NCBI RefSeq assembly: GCF_947498005.1
Contig: NZ_CANMIW010000002.1
Location: 248,001 to 312,000 of the forward strand
DNA length: 64,000 nucleotides
Source: an uncultured Winogradskyella sp.
GTDB taxonomy: Bacteria; Bacteroidota; Bacteroidia; Flavobacteriales; Flavobacteriaceae
Direction: 5' to 3'
The first letter of the stretch is position 1; the number at the start of each line of letters is the position of its first letter. The translations under genes were made by a program, and so were the position numbers. Below, piece after piece: positions 17,775-25,739 of this stretch. Under the pieces are notes generated by a model, which was not told where the DNA came from, did not search any database, and saw nothing but the letters and a program-made list of their open reading frames with translations.

Positions 17775-20072
17775 ATGAAAATTACTAAGTACTTTTTATG
17801 CGCTTTGTTATTCTCAACATTCAGCATGTATGCTCAAGATGAGGAAAAGCAAGAGCGTCAACCTGGTCACACCAACGAAAATAAGTTTAAACAACTTTAC
17901 GATGAGTTTGCGACACCAAATATGTTTAGAACAGGCTCTGGAGCGCCAGGACCAGCATATTACCAACAACAGGCAGATTACAAAATGGATATTGAAATCG
18001 ATGATGTAAATGCTAAGCTTTATGGAGATGAAACTATTACTTACACAAATAATTCTCCTGACGATTTAAAATACCTTTGGGTACAATTAGATCAAAACAT
18101 GCGTGCTAGAGATTCTAAAACACCACTTATTCGTTCTTCTGGAATTGGACCAGCAACTTCATCTGCAGGTGCAGTTAAATCTTATTTAAAAGAATCTTTT
18201 GATGGTGGTTTTCATATAGAACATGTTAAAGATGTAAATGGAAAAGATTTACAACACACCATAAACCGTACAATGATGCGAGTAGAATTACCTAGCGTTT
18301 TAAAATCTGGCGATAAATTTTCTTTCCAGATAAAATGGTGGTACAATATTAACGATCACGTTAAGGATGGTGGACGTTCTGGTTACGAGTATTTTGAAGA
18401 AAATGATAATCGTATCTATGTAATGGCTCAGTTTTATCCTCGTATGGCTGTATATAACGATGTAGAAGGATGGCAGAATTCTCAATTTTGGGGACGCGAT
18501 GAGTTTGCATTACCATTTGGAGACTTTGATGTAAATATTACAGTGCCTGCAGATCATATATTAGATGGTACAGGCTTCTTAGTAAACCGTGAAGACGTGT
18601 TTACTAAAGATATGATGAAACGTTTTAAGAAAGCGAAAAAATCATACGACGAACCTGTTATGATTGTAACACAAGATGAAGCTGAGGTATCAGAAAAGTC
18701 TAAAAGTAAAAAGAAAAAAACATGGAAACTTTCTGCACAGATGGTACGTGATTTTGGTTTTGCGACATCTCGTAAATTTTTATGGGATATGATGGCTGTA
18801 AAAGTAGGAGAGAAGGATGTAATGGCAGTGTCTTTATATTCTAAAGAAGGAAACCCGTTATGGGAACAATGGTCAACTAAAGCTGTTGCGAGTACATTAA
18901 AGTCATATTCTCGTATGACGTTTGATTATCCTTACCACAAAGCAATTTCTGTACATGCACCAATGGGAATGGAATACCCAATGATTTGTTACAACTTTGG
19001 TCGTCCAGATAAGGAAGGGAATTATTCAGATAGAACAAAATACGGAATGATCAGTGTTATTATACATGAAGTTGGCCATAACTTTTTCCCAATGATTGTA
19101 AACAGTGATGAACGTCAATGGACATGGATGGATGAAGGATTAAATACATTTGTTCAGTATGTGGCAGAGCAAGATTTTGGAGAGTGGTATCCAAAAGCAT
19201 TATCTCCAAGTGATAAAGCTTATCCATCGAGGCGTGGACCAGCAAAAAATATTGTGAGATATATGGGCGGAAATCAAGATTACATTGCGCCAATTATGAC
19301 AAAAGGTTTAAATACTTACCAGTTTGGTAACAATGCATATAGTAAGCCAGCAACAGGATTAAATATACTTAGAGAAACAATTATGGGTCGCGATCTTTTT
19401 GATTATTCTTTTAGAGAATACGCAAACCGTTGGATGTTTAAGCACCCAACACCAGAAGATTTCTTCCGTACTATGGAAGATGCATCTGCTGTAGATTTAG
19501 ATTGGTTTTGGAGAGGTTGGTTCTACACTACTGATTACACAGATATTGGTATAAAAGAAGTGAAGAAGTTTGCTGTGACAGCAACACCAAATGAAAATGG
19601 TAAACAATTAGCTGAGCGTTACAATAGAGACCCAAATAGCTTAGTGTATTTTATTGAAGAAGGAGCAGAAGGTTATGATGACGCTATTAAAAAAGCAGAA
19701 GCTATTGATGATTTGCCTACTGTAAAAGAATACATCATGGATAATTTTACACCTGCAGAACAAAAAGAAATGAAGGAAACGCCTAAATTCTTTTATCAAA
19801 TTACTTTTGATAAGCCAGGTGGATTAGTAATGCCAATTATTGTAGAATATACATATGCAGATGGTACAACTGAAAAAGAAACATATCCTGCTCAAATTTG
19901 GAGATACAATGATAAGGAAGTTAGTAAAGCAATAGCAAGTGAAAAAGAAATTGTTTCAATAGCTTTAGATCCAGATTTAGAAACTGCTGATGTGGATACA
20001 AGTAACAATTCGTGGCCTAAAGAAGCTGTGACAAGTGAATTTGACAAGTTTAAAGACAAAGTAAAAGACTAA
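17775..20072 (+). CDS. M1 family metallopeptidase, exported
   Basis: 765 residues with a signal peptide (1-20). Zinc-dependent gluzincin: HEVGH gives ligands His431 and His435 and catalytic Glu432, and the third ligand is Glu454 in MDEGLNTF. The substrate-binding GAMEN motif of aminopeptidases appears as GMEYP (398-402). The N-terminal half is the M1 beta domain; a basic insertion (SKSKKKK) sits near 310. It probably trims peptides in the periplasm. A strong terminator follows. Confidence 0.93.
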   Translation: MKITKYFLCALLFSTFSMYAQDEEKQERQPGHTNENKFKQLYDEFATPNMFRTGSGAPGPAYYQQQADYKMDIEIDDVNAKLYGDETITYTNNSPDDLKYLWVQLDQNMRARDSKTPLIRSSGIGPATSSAGAVKSYLKESFDGGFHIEHVKDVNGKDLQHTINRTMMRVELPSVLKSGDKFSFQIKWWYNINDHVKDGGRSGYEYFEENDNRIYVMAQFYPRMAVYNDVEGWQNSQFWGRDEFALPFGDFDVNITVPADHILDGTGFLVNREDVFTKDMMKRFKKAKKSYDEPVMIVTQDEAEVSEKSKSKKKKTWKLSAQMVRDFGFATSRKFLWDMMAVKVGEKDVMAVSLYSKEGNPLWEQWSTKAVASTLKSYSRMTFDYPYHKAISVHAPMGMEYPMICYNFGRPDKEGNYSDRTKYGMISVIIHEVGHNFFPMIVNSDERQWTWMDEGLNTFVQYVAEQDFGEWYPKALSPSDKAYPSRRGPAKNIVRYMGGNQDYIAPIMTKGLNTYQFGNNAYSKPATGLNILRETIMGRDLFDYSFREYANRWMFKHPTPEDFFRTMEDASAVDLDWFWRGWFYTTDYTDIGIKEVKKFAVTATPNENGKQLAERYNRDPNSLVYFIEEGAEGYDDAIKKAEAIDDLPTVKEYIMDNFTPAEQKEMKETPKFFYQITFDKPGGLVMPIIVEYTYADGTTEKETYPAQIWRYNDKEVSKAIASEKEIVSIALDPDLETADVDTSNNSWPKEAVTSEFDKFKDKVKD

Positions 20073-20093
20073 AACTATTTAGTATGTAAAGAG

Positions 20094-20125
20094 AAGCCGA
20101 TTTTTTTTAAAATCGGCTTTTTTTT
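20094..20125 (+). terminator. Intrinsic terminator after the M1 peptidase gene
   Basis: An 11-bp perfect stem (20094-20104 with 20109-20119, core AAGCCGAT/ATCGGCTT) with a 4-nt T loop is followed by a T run to 20125. Confidence 0.85.
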
Positions 20126-20163
20126 ATTTTTAATTTCACTAGGTATAATTCACAAACTCACTT

Positions 20164-20171
20164 TATATTTG
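20164..20171 (+). promoter_or_regulatory. -7 promoter element only 4 bases before the tatA start
   Basis: TATATTTG matches TAnnTTTG. The ATG of tatA is at 20176, so a start site 6-7 bases after the box would lie on or in the start codon and the mRNA would be leaderless. No clear -33 box is seen. Confidence 0.45.
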
Positions 20172-20175
20172 CATT

Positions 20176-20466
20176 ATGATACATCACTTAACATTGTTAT
20201 TTATTGGAGGTGCCGAAATAATGGTAATACTACTAGTTGTGGTTATGTTTTTTGGTGCAGATAAGTTACCAGAAATAGCTCGCGGTTTAGGTAAAGGTAT
20301 GCGTCAATTGAAGGATGCTACAAATGATGTTAAGCATGAAATCACCAAAAGTGCCAAAGAAAGTAATATTATTGATACTGAAGTAACTAAAAATGTGAAA
20401 GAGGAACTCAATAAAGTAAAAGATGATTTAGAAGACTTCACTGGATCATTAAAAAGAGATAAGTAA
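20176..20466 (+). CDS. tatA: Twin-arginine translocase subunit TatA/TatE
   Basis: 96 residues. One N-terminal membrane helix (about 5-25) is followed by the hinge FFGADKLPEIARGLGKGMRQLKDA and a charged amphipathic tail. This is the pore-forming part of the Tat system, which exports folded proteins. No tatC or tatB is present in the window. TatB is less likely than TatA because of the FGADKLPE hinge and the short tail. Confidence 0.92.
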   Translation: MIHHLTLLFIGGAEIMVILLVVVMFFGADKLPEIARGLGKGMRQLKDATNDVKHEITKSAKESNIIDTEVTKNVKEELNKVKDDLEDFTGSLKRDK

Positions 20467-20582
20467 TTTTATTATTGTTATCTTAAAAGGTAGTTTTTTG
20501 CCAAAATCACAAAATTCACTTTAAAATTTTATAATATATTTAATATATTTAGGAAATAAATTAATCAACTAAATCATATTAA

Positions 20583-22091
20583 ATGAAAAAAATGTACCGT
20601 TTGGCAATGTTCGCATTGGCGATTGCCGTAGTTTCTTGTTCTAAAGATGTTATTGTTGAGACTGAAACCGTAACTGAAGCATCTCAAACTCCAGAAAAAG
20701 CTTTAACCATTCAGCAAATAAACCAGCGAATTACAGAAAGTATTGAATCTACTGGAGATTTTGATTGGAATGATCAAGAAGCTCATTTTGTTTGGAGCGC
20801 ATTAATGCTTGGCCAGAATGTATTAACCGTTGGCTATGGTAATGAAGGTCAGAGTTACAGTGAAGAAGTTGATGTAGAATTAATTCAAAAAAAGAACGAC
20901 TTACTTTCAATTATTATGTCAACTGAACAAGTAGATAAAGATGATTTTAAAATGAAAGAAGATGAAATTCTTACCGTTTTTGATGCAGAAGTAACGAAAT
21001 TAGAAACTATCATAGCACTTAGAAAAAGTGATTATGTCAGGTATTTAGAGCCAAATGGGTATAATCATTATGTAGCAGGTTCAGTACAAAAATCGAGCTC
21101 AGGTTGCGATAAAAGTGCAGATTATATTAGTACTGCTCATTATACAACAACCACGCCTAATAACGTACAAGTATCTTGGCATTTTAATGAACACAACATT
21201 CAAAGTGCTTGGAATATGTCTACTGGTTCAGGTGTTACAATTGGATTAATTGATACAGGTATTTCAAGATATCAATCACTATTAACTTCAGCAGGTATTA
21301 ATGATGGTTATTCATCTGGTCGTTATGTTCAGAAATATGGAACTTTTATAGATTCTAATTGGTGGTGGTCTAGTAATTATGATGGTCCAGATGACAAATG
21401 TGGACACGGAACAGCAATGGGTTCAACAATGGCGTCTCCTAGAAATAATGATGGTATGCCAGTTGGTGTAGCATACAATGCTAATTTGGTAGCATATAGA
21501 GCAACAGAAGATGTGTTACTTAATGATTACCATGAGCGTAAAGGAGTTTCTAAAGCCTTAACGCAATTAGGAAATAGGAGTGATGTGAAAATTATTTCTA
21601 TGTCTATCGGCTATGTATGGTCAATAGGTAATATTAAAGACGCTGTAAGATATGCTTACGGTAAAGGGAAATTGATTTTTGCAGCTGGCGGAACTTCAAC
21701 TAGTTTTACAAATGGCTTTGGTGTAATTTTTCCGGCAACAATGAGTGAAACTGTAGCAGTAACAGGTGTAAATGACGGTAATAACTATGAACGTTGTGAA
21801 ACTTGCCATAGTGGAAGTAAAATAGATTTCACAATTATAATGGAAGGAGATAATAATACAAGTAAAGCACCTCCTGTTTTAAACTTTTATAATGGTCAAC
21901 GTCGATATACAGGTGGTTCTTCTGCAGCAACAGCAACTACAGCTGGTATCGCGGCTTTAATTTGGTCTAAGTATCCAAATTGGAGTAGAACACAAATATT
22001 AAATAGGTTAAAACAATCTGCAGACCTTTATCCTTATAAGAGCAGTAGTTTTGGATATGGAAATATTGATGCGCTTCAAGCAGTACAATAA
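20583..22091 (+). CDS. S8 subtilisin-like serine peptidase, lipoprotein
   Basis: 502 residues. The lipoprotein signal ends VVSC (Cys19). A prodomain-like region (about 40-160) precedes the peptidase domain with Asp224 (GLIDTGIS), His275 (KCGHGTAMG) and Ser446 (TGGSSAAT). The oxyanion-hole Asn usual in the AAGN motif is replaced: the segment reads IFAAGGTS. Four cysteines (C175, C273, C405, C408) could form disulfides. It has no T9SS sorting domain, so it probably stays lipid-anchored. It is transcribed alone, ending at a bidirectional terminator. Confidence 0.9.
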   Translation: MKKMYRLAMFALAIAVVSCSKDVIVETETVTEASQTPEKALTIQQINQRITESIESTGDFDWNDQEAHFVWSALMLGQNVLTVGYGNEGQSYSEEVDVELIQKKNDLLSIIMSTEQVDKDDFKMKEDEILTVFDAEVTKLETIIALRKSDYVRYLEPNGYNHYVAGSVQKSSSGCDKSADYISTAHYTTTTPNNVQVSWHFNEHNIQSAWNMSTGSGVTIGLIDTGISRYQSLLTSAGINDGYSSGRYVQKYGTFIDSNWWWSSNYDGPDDKCGHGTAMGSTMASPRNNDGMPVGVAYNANLVAYRATEDVLLNDYHERKGVSKALTQLGNRSDVKIISMSIGYVWSIGNIKDAVRYAYGKGKLIFAAGGTSTSFTNGFGVIFPATMSETVAVTGVNDGNNYERCETCHSGSKIDFTIIMEGDNNTSKAPPVLNFYNGQRRYTGGSSAATATTAGIAALIWSKYPNWSRTQILNRLKQSADLYPYKSSSFGYGNIDALQAVQ

Positions 22092-22112
22092 AGTTTAATA
22101 CTATGTACAATA

Positions 22113-22144
22113 AAAAATCCTCTTCAATTTTGAAGAGAATTTTT
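22113..22144. terminator. Bidirectional terminator between the subtilase and O-methyltransferase genes
   Basis: A 15-bp stem with one mismatch (22113-22127 with 22130-22144), starting A5 and ending T5. It serves both convergent genes. Confidence 0.8.
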
Positions 22145-22153
22145 GTTTTACCT

Positions 22154-22795
22154 TTATTTTTTTCTACTAATTGTCAATCCATCTCTAATAGGAAGCAGTA
22201 CAGTTTCAATCCGTTTATCTTCTTTTAAAAGGGTGTTGTAATCTAAAACCGCTTTGGTAGATTTATCTTTTTCGTCTAAGGGTTCTACAACTTTTCCGTG
22301 CCATAAAACATTATCTGAGAGAATTATACCTCCAGAATTTAACTTGTCAATTATTAAATGAAAATAATTAGAATAGTTAGGTTTATCTGCATCTATAAAA
22401 ACTAAATCGAAAGTTTTATCTAGTTCTGGAATAATATCTAAAGCACTTCCTGTATGCTGAATAATTTGTTTTCCATAATTAGATGTGTCAAAATACTTAC
22501 GTTGAAAGTCAACCAATTCTTCATTAATATCAATAGTATGCAATTCGCCAGCACTAACTAAACCTTCAGCTAAACACAATGTAGAATAACCAGTAAACGT
22601 GCCTAATTCTAAAATAGATTTTGGTCGTATTAATTTAGAAATCATACTCAATACACGACCTTGATAAGGTCCACTGAGCATAATAGGTTGTAAAACCTTC
22701 TGATATGTTTCTCTAGTGAGTTGTTTTAATAAATCAGGCTCTTGTTCAGAATGTGCAACAACATAGTTGTCTAGATTTTCTGGTAAGAAGTACAT
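22154..22795 (-). CDS. O-methyltransferase (caffeoyl-CoA/catechol type)
   Basis: 213 residues. SAM-binding motif I is LELGTFTGYSTLCLAEGL near residue 60; the acidic metal-site motifs are VFIDADKPNY and SDNVLWHG. Members of this family methylate catechol-like hydroxyls with a divalent metal. The physiological substrate is unknown. It is 33 bases downstream of a small membrane-protein gene and just beyond the kynurenine cluster, whose aromatic intermediates would be conceivable substrates, but nothing proves this. Confidence 0.9.
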   Translation of the reverse strand: MYFLPENLDNYVVAHSEQEPDLLKQLTRETYQKVLQPIMLSGPYQGRVLSMISKLIRPKSILELGTFTGYSTLCLAEGLVSAGELHTIDINEELVDFQRKYFDTSNYGKQIIQHTGSALDIIPELDKTFDLVFIDADKPNYSNYFHLIIDKLNSGGIILSDNVLWHGKVVEPLDEKDKSTKAVLDYNTLLKEDKRIETVLLPIRDGLTISRKK

Positions 22796-22828
22796 ATCTA
22801 TAAATATTTAAAAGAAATGAAAAATATA

Positions 22829-23056
22829 TTATTCAGCAGACTCTTCTTTCGGTAATTCTAGCTCAGTTTCTTCAACTTCTGGTTTTCCCATGAAGAAAAG
22901 AACAGCACCTATAACAACAAGTCCGATTTTAATTGCCCAAGCAGGAAACGTACCTAATTCATCAATCCATCCTAAGAATCTAATCGTTAATCCTATGTAA
23001 GGTAAAATGATTAATGCTAGGCCAATTACAGCCATGTATCCTCCAATTTTTTTCAT
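22829..23056 (-). CDS. Small two-helix membrane protein of unknown function
   Basis: 75 residues. Two hydrophobic segments (about 5-27 and 39-57) are separated by a short loop with a WIDELGTFPAW segment. The tail is very acidic (EVEETELELPKEESAE). No family is recognised with confidence. The composition, sensible start and position between two operon partners support a real gene. Confidence 0.7.
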   Translation of the reverse strand: MKKIGGYMAVIGLALIILPYIGLTIRFLGWIDELGTFPAWAIKIGLVVIGAVLFFMGKPEVEETELELPKEESAE

Positions 23057-23110
23057 AATTTATTTAGTTGGTTAGAGTTTAAATATAGACATAAAAATTA
23101 AATTTCAAAG

Positions 23111-24196
23111 CTAGGATGTTATTCTGGTAATTAACTTTTGTTTAGCGTCTTCATCCTCGCCACACAACCATTGAATAACATTATCTTCCCAAATGGCATC
23201 GCCTTCAGTTTCTGTAATTATCTCTCTGTCAATGGCTAAGTCAATTATTTTTCCAGGATAAGAAGACTGTTTTTCGCTTTCCATTTCCCCTAATGGATAA
23301 GGGTCATCAAGTCCCATTATCACTTGTTTAGAACCTTGATTTCTTATTAATAACTCTAATCCTCCAGTATCATGCACTAAAGTGTCAAAGAAGATGTTTT
23401 TATGTCCTACGGCTTTTCTAGGATGACTTTTGCCTTCAAATAAATCTGGTCGTCCATCAAACCCTTGGATACGTCTTCCTAAATTAATTTGTGCTAATTG
23501 TCCGCCATGAGCAAAACAAGTTCTCATATTAGGATATTTATCTTGGTAACCATTTAAAGTTAAAAAGTGATACGCATCGCCACATTGTGCGAGCATCCAA
23601 ATTAAGTGAAAACGCCATGATGTGTTTTCTAATTTTATAAACTTTTCACCATCGTAAGGATGGATTTCTACAGCCAAGTTATATTTGTTAGCCATTTCAA
23701 AAATGGGTTCGTTTTCTTCATCAAAAATACAACGCCAAGTACCTATAGAATCCATATAATGTGTTGGTAAACATAATAATCGCATACCTAATACTTCTAC
23801 GCAACGCTCAATTTCCCAACAAGCACTTCTAACAAAACCAGGATGAACCACAAAACCACATGTAAATTTACTCGGATGATTATGTTGCACTTTGGCATTA
23901 AAATCATTCTGAAAACGTAAAGCTTGCTTCATTTCTTCAACCCTTAAGCCATTACCATAAAGCTGAGATAAATTTAAAACAACAGCGTGGTCTAGCTTAT
24001 TACGCTCCATCCATTCTAATTTTTCATCTAGGAAGAAACTAGAATCTGTGATAGGACGATTCCAATCTTTTTGAAGCATAAATTTTCGGTCTTTATCTAC
24101 CCAAAAAATACCTTTGTCTTTCATGAACTGCGGAATTTCTTCAGGATAGGGAAGAAGGTGTGAATGACCGTTTATTCTTAGTTTGCGTTTACTCAT
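23111..24196 (-). CDS. 2-amino-3-carboxymuconate-6-semialdehyde decarboxylase (ACMSD)
   Basis: 361 residues, amidohydrolase fold. Converts ACMS, the unstable product of 3-hydroxyanthranilate cleavage, to 2-aminomuconate semialdehyde, drawing it away from quinolinate and NAD synthesis. Zinc ligands are visible: His11 and His13 (NGHSHL), His179 (VEIHPYDG) and Asp297 (MGLDDPYPLGE). His230 (FAHGG) is in the position of the catalytic His. It is the last gene of the kynurenine cluster, 52 bases after the dioxygenase gene whose product it uses, which supports the assignment over other amidohydrolases. Confidence 0.92.
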   Translation of the reverse strand: MSKRKLRINGHSHLLPYPEEIPQFMKDKGIFWVDKDRKFMLQKDWNRPITDSSFFLDEKLEWMERNKLDHAVVLNLSQLYGNGLRVEEMKQALRFQNDFNAKVQHNHPSKFTCGFVVHPGFVRSACWEIERCVEVLGMRLLCLPTHYMDSIGTWRCIFDEENEPIFEMANKYNLAVEIHPYDGEKFIKLENTSWRFHLIWMLAQCGDAYHFLTLNGYQDKYPNMRTCFAHGGQLAQINLGRRIQGFDGRPDLFEGKSHPRKAVGHKNIFFDTLVHDTGGLELLIRNQGSKQVIMGLDDPYPLGEMESEKQSSYPGKIIDLAIDREIITETEGDAIWEDNVIQWLCGEDEDAKQKLITRITS

Positions 24197-24248
24197 ATTA
24201 GGGTTGAATTGCGAGAGGTTTAATTATGAAATCTTTTTAATTTCTAGT

Positions 24249-24728
24249 TTAGTCTTTCTTAATAGTCTTATTATATCTGTCAAAAATGGCAGGCATATCA
24301 GTTTCTATATTATCCAAAGTAAATTCCTCTTCGTATAGCAGACTAGCATCTTTTTCAGAGTACCATTGCAGTTTGTCTTTTACGCCTTCATCTCTCGGAT
24401 ATTCTATAACTAAACCAACTGTATTTGGTCCACGTTGTGGCGAATGCGGTACTTTTGGTGGTAATAAAAATATATCACCTTCTTTAATATGAATGTCTTT
24501 TGGTACACCATCATCAATGACTTTTAAAACAATATCACCTTCTACTTGATAGAAAAATTCTGGTGTTTCATTATAATGATAATCTGTACGGTCGTTAGGT
24601 CCACCAACAACCATTACAATAAAGTCGCCATCTTTCCAAACCACTTTGTTACCAACAGGTGGTTTTAATAAATGACGATTTTCTTCAATCCATTCTTTAA
24701 AATTTATGGGTGGAAATAATTTGCTCAT
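24249..24728 (-). CDS. 3-hydroxyanthranilate 3,4-dioxygenase
   Basis: 159 residues from the ATG at 24728 ([10 protein letters not shown]), chosen over an ATG eight codons upstream because only this start puts the active-site numbering in register. Non-heme Fe ligands are His51, Glu57 and His95, and substrate-binding arginines Arg47 and Arg99 are present, at the same positions as in the Ralstonia enzyme. The C-terminal rubredoxin-like cysteine site of many bacterial homologues is absent; the protein has no cysteine. It opens the ring of 3-hydroxyanthranilate to ACMS, the substrate of the next gene's product. Confidence 0.95.
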   Translation of the reverse strand: MSKLFPPINFKEWIEENRHLLKPPVGNKVVWKDGDFIVMVVGGPNDRTDYHYNETPEFFYQVEGDIVLKVIDDGVPKDIHIKEGDIFLLPPKVPHSPQRGPNTVGLVIEYPRDEGVKDKLQWYSEKDASLLYEEEFTLDNIETDMPAIFDRYNKTIKKD

Positions 24729-24747
24729 GGTTATATTGATGATTTTT

Positions 24748-24819
24748 GTCATTCCTGCGTAGGCAGGAATCTATGTTATTATTGTTTTTATTTTGGATTC
24801 CTGCTTTCGCAGGAATGAC
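24748..24819. repeat. REP-like palindromic element, two hairpins
   Basis: Two hairpins, GTCATTCCTGC..GCAGGAATC (24748-24771) and GGATTCCTGC..GCAGGAATGAC (24795-24819), are themselves arranged as an inverted pair. The 72-bp unit fills the gap between the SDR gene and the dioxygenase gene of the kynurenine cluster. ATTCCTGC/GCAGGAAT palindromes of this kind are widespread dispersed repeats in bacterial genomes. It could be a processing or attenuation site between cluster genes. Confidence 0.8.
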
Positions 24820-24830
24820 AAGTCATAAAG

Positions 24831-25613
24831 TTACAAAGATTTTGTTCGTCCACCATCAACAGGAAGATTAATTCCATTAATATAACTTGCGCGTTCACTT
24901 GCTAAAAATGTAATCGCATCGGCAAGTTCTTCTGGTTGCGCAAAGCGTTTTACTGGTACTGCATTTTTCATGACATTAGCAGCTTCTTCTTCCGTGTTTC
25001 CTGATTTAGCCGATTTATTTTTAATAATTTGAGTTAAGCGTTCTGTGCCAGTGGCTCCTGGTAACACATTGTTTACCGTAATACCGAATTGACCGAGCTC
25101 ATTGGCCAAAGTTTTACTCCAATTGGCAACGGCTCCTCTAATGGTGTTACTAACGCCAAGTCCATCTAAAGGCTGTTTCACAGACGTTGAAATTACATTG
25201 ATGACACGACCAAAACCTTCTTCTTTCATAAAAGGAACAATGGTTTGAACTAGAACATGATTGCACTTTAAATGTTGCGTAAAAGCCGATTCAAATTCAT
25301 CAACTTCAGCAGAAAAAATAGGACCTCCTTTTGGGCCACCTGTATTATTTACCAAAATATGAAAACCATGATTTTCTGAAATGTATTCTGAAACCTTAGT
25401 TTTTAAATCTTCCGGATTCGAAAAATCAGCAACAATATAATCGTGTGTTCTTTGCTGAGGTAATTCTGAAAGTACCGTTTTTAATTTGTCTTCGTTTCTA
25501 GCAACAAGTGTGACTTGCACACCTTCTGTGGCTAAGGCTATGGCTGTTGCTTTTCCTATTCCTGCTGTGCTTCCGCAGACTAGTGCGTATTTGTTGTTTA
25601 GTTGTAGATTCAT
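24831..25613 (-). CDS. SDR family protein of the kynurenine cluster, catalytic Tyr and Lys replaced
   Basis: 260 residues, Rossmann fold. The cofactor motif is GSTAGIG (14-20), NNTGG is near 89, and the C-terminal INGINLPVDGG is typical. The catalytic Ser142 (VISTSV) is in place, but where YxxxK is expected 13 residues on, the sequence reads SNTIR (155-159). Tyr is Ser and Lys is Arg. Such divergent SDRs form a known subgroup. The reaction is unknown. Its position between semialdehyde dehydrogenase and dioxygenase genes suggests a step on kynurenine or aminomuconate intermediates. Confidence 0.88.
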   Translation of the reverse strand: MNLQLNNKYALVCGSTAGIGKATAIALATEGVQVTLVARNEDKLKTVLSELPQQRTHDYIVADFSNPEDLKTKVSEYISENHGFHILVNNTGGPKGGPIFSAEVDEFESAFTQHLKCNHVLVQTIVPFMKEEGFGRVINVISTSVKQPLDGLGVSNTIRGAVANWSKTLANELGQFGITVNNVLPGATGTERLTQIIKNKSAKSGNTEEEAANVMKNAVPVKRFAQPEELADAITFLASERASYINGINLPVDGGRTKSL

Positions 25614-25739
25614 AAGCCCATCCCAACCTTCCCAAAGGGAAGGGGTTTTGTTTAGAGTTATTATTTTAAAAATTTATTCAATTTATATTTAGAGTTCCAA
25701 TCTAGTTTCTTCCCTTATGGGAAGACGGAAGATGGGCTT
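25614..25739. repeat. MITE-like element with AAGCCCATC/GATGGGCTT ends
   Basis: 126 bp bounded by the inverted pair AAGCCCATC (25614-25622) and GATGGGCTT (25731-25739). Each end carries an inner hairpin, CCTTCCCAAAGGGAAGG (25627-25643) and CTTCCCTTATGGGAAG (25709-25724), with an AT-rich, non-coding centre. It lies exactly between the SDR and semialdehyde dehydrogenase genes, touching the stop codon of the latter. A second copy of the same layout is at 28293-28417. Confidence 0.8.

Noticed and set aside
24286..24492. Plus-strand frame antisense to the 3-hydroxyanthranilate dioxygenase gene
   Set aside because: The minus-strand gene has all active-site residues in register; the plus-strand frame has no support.
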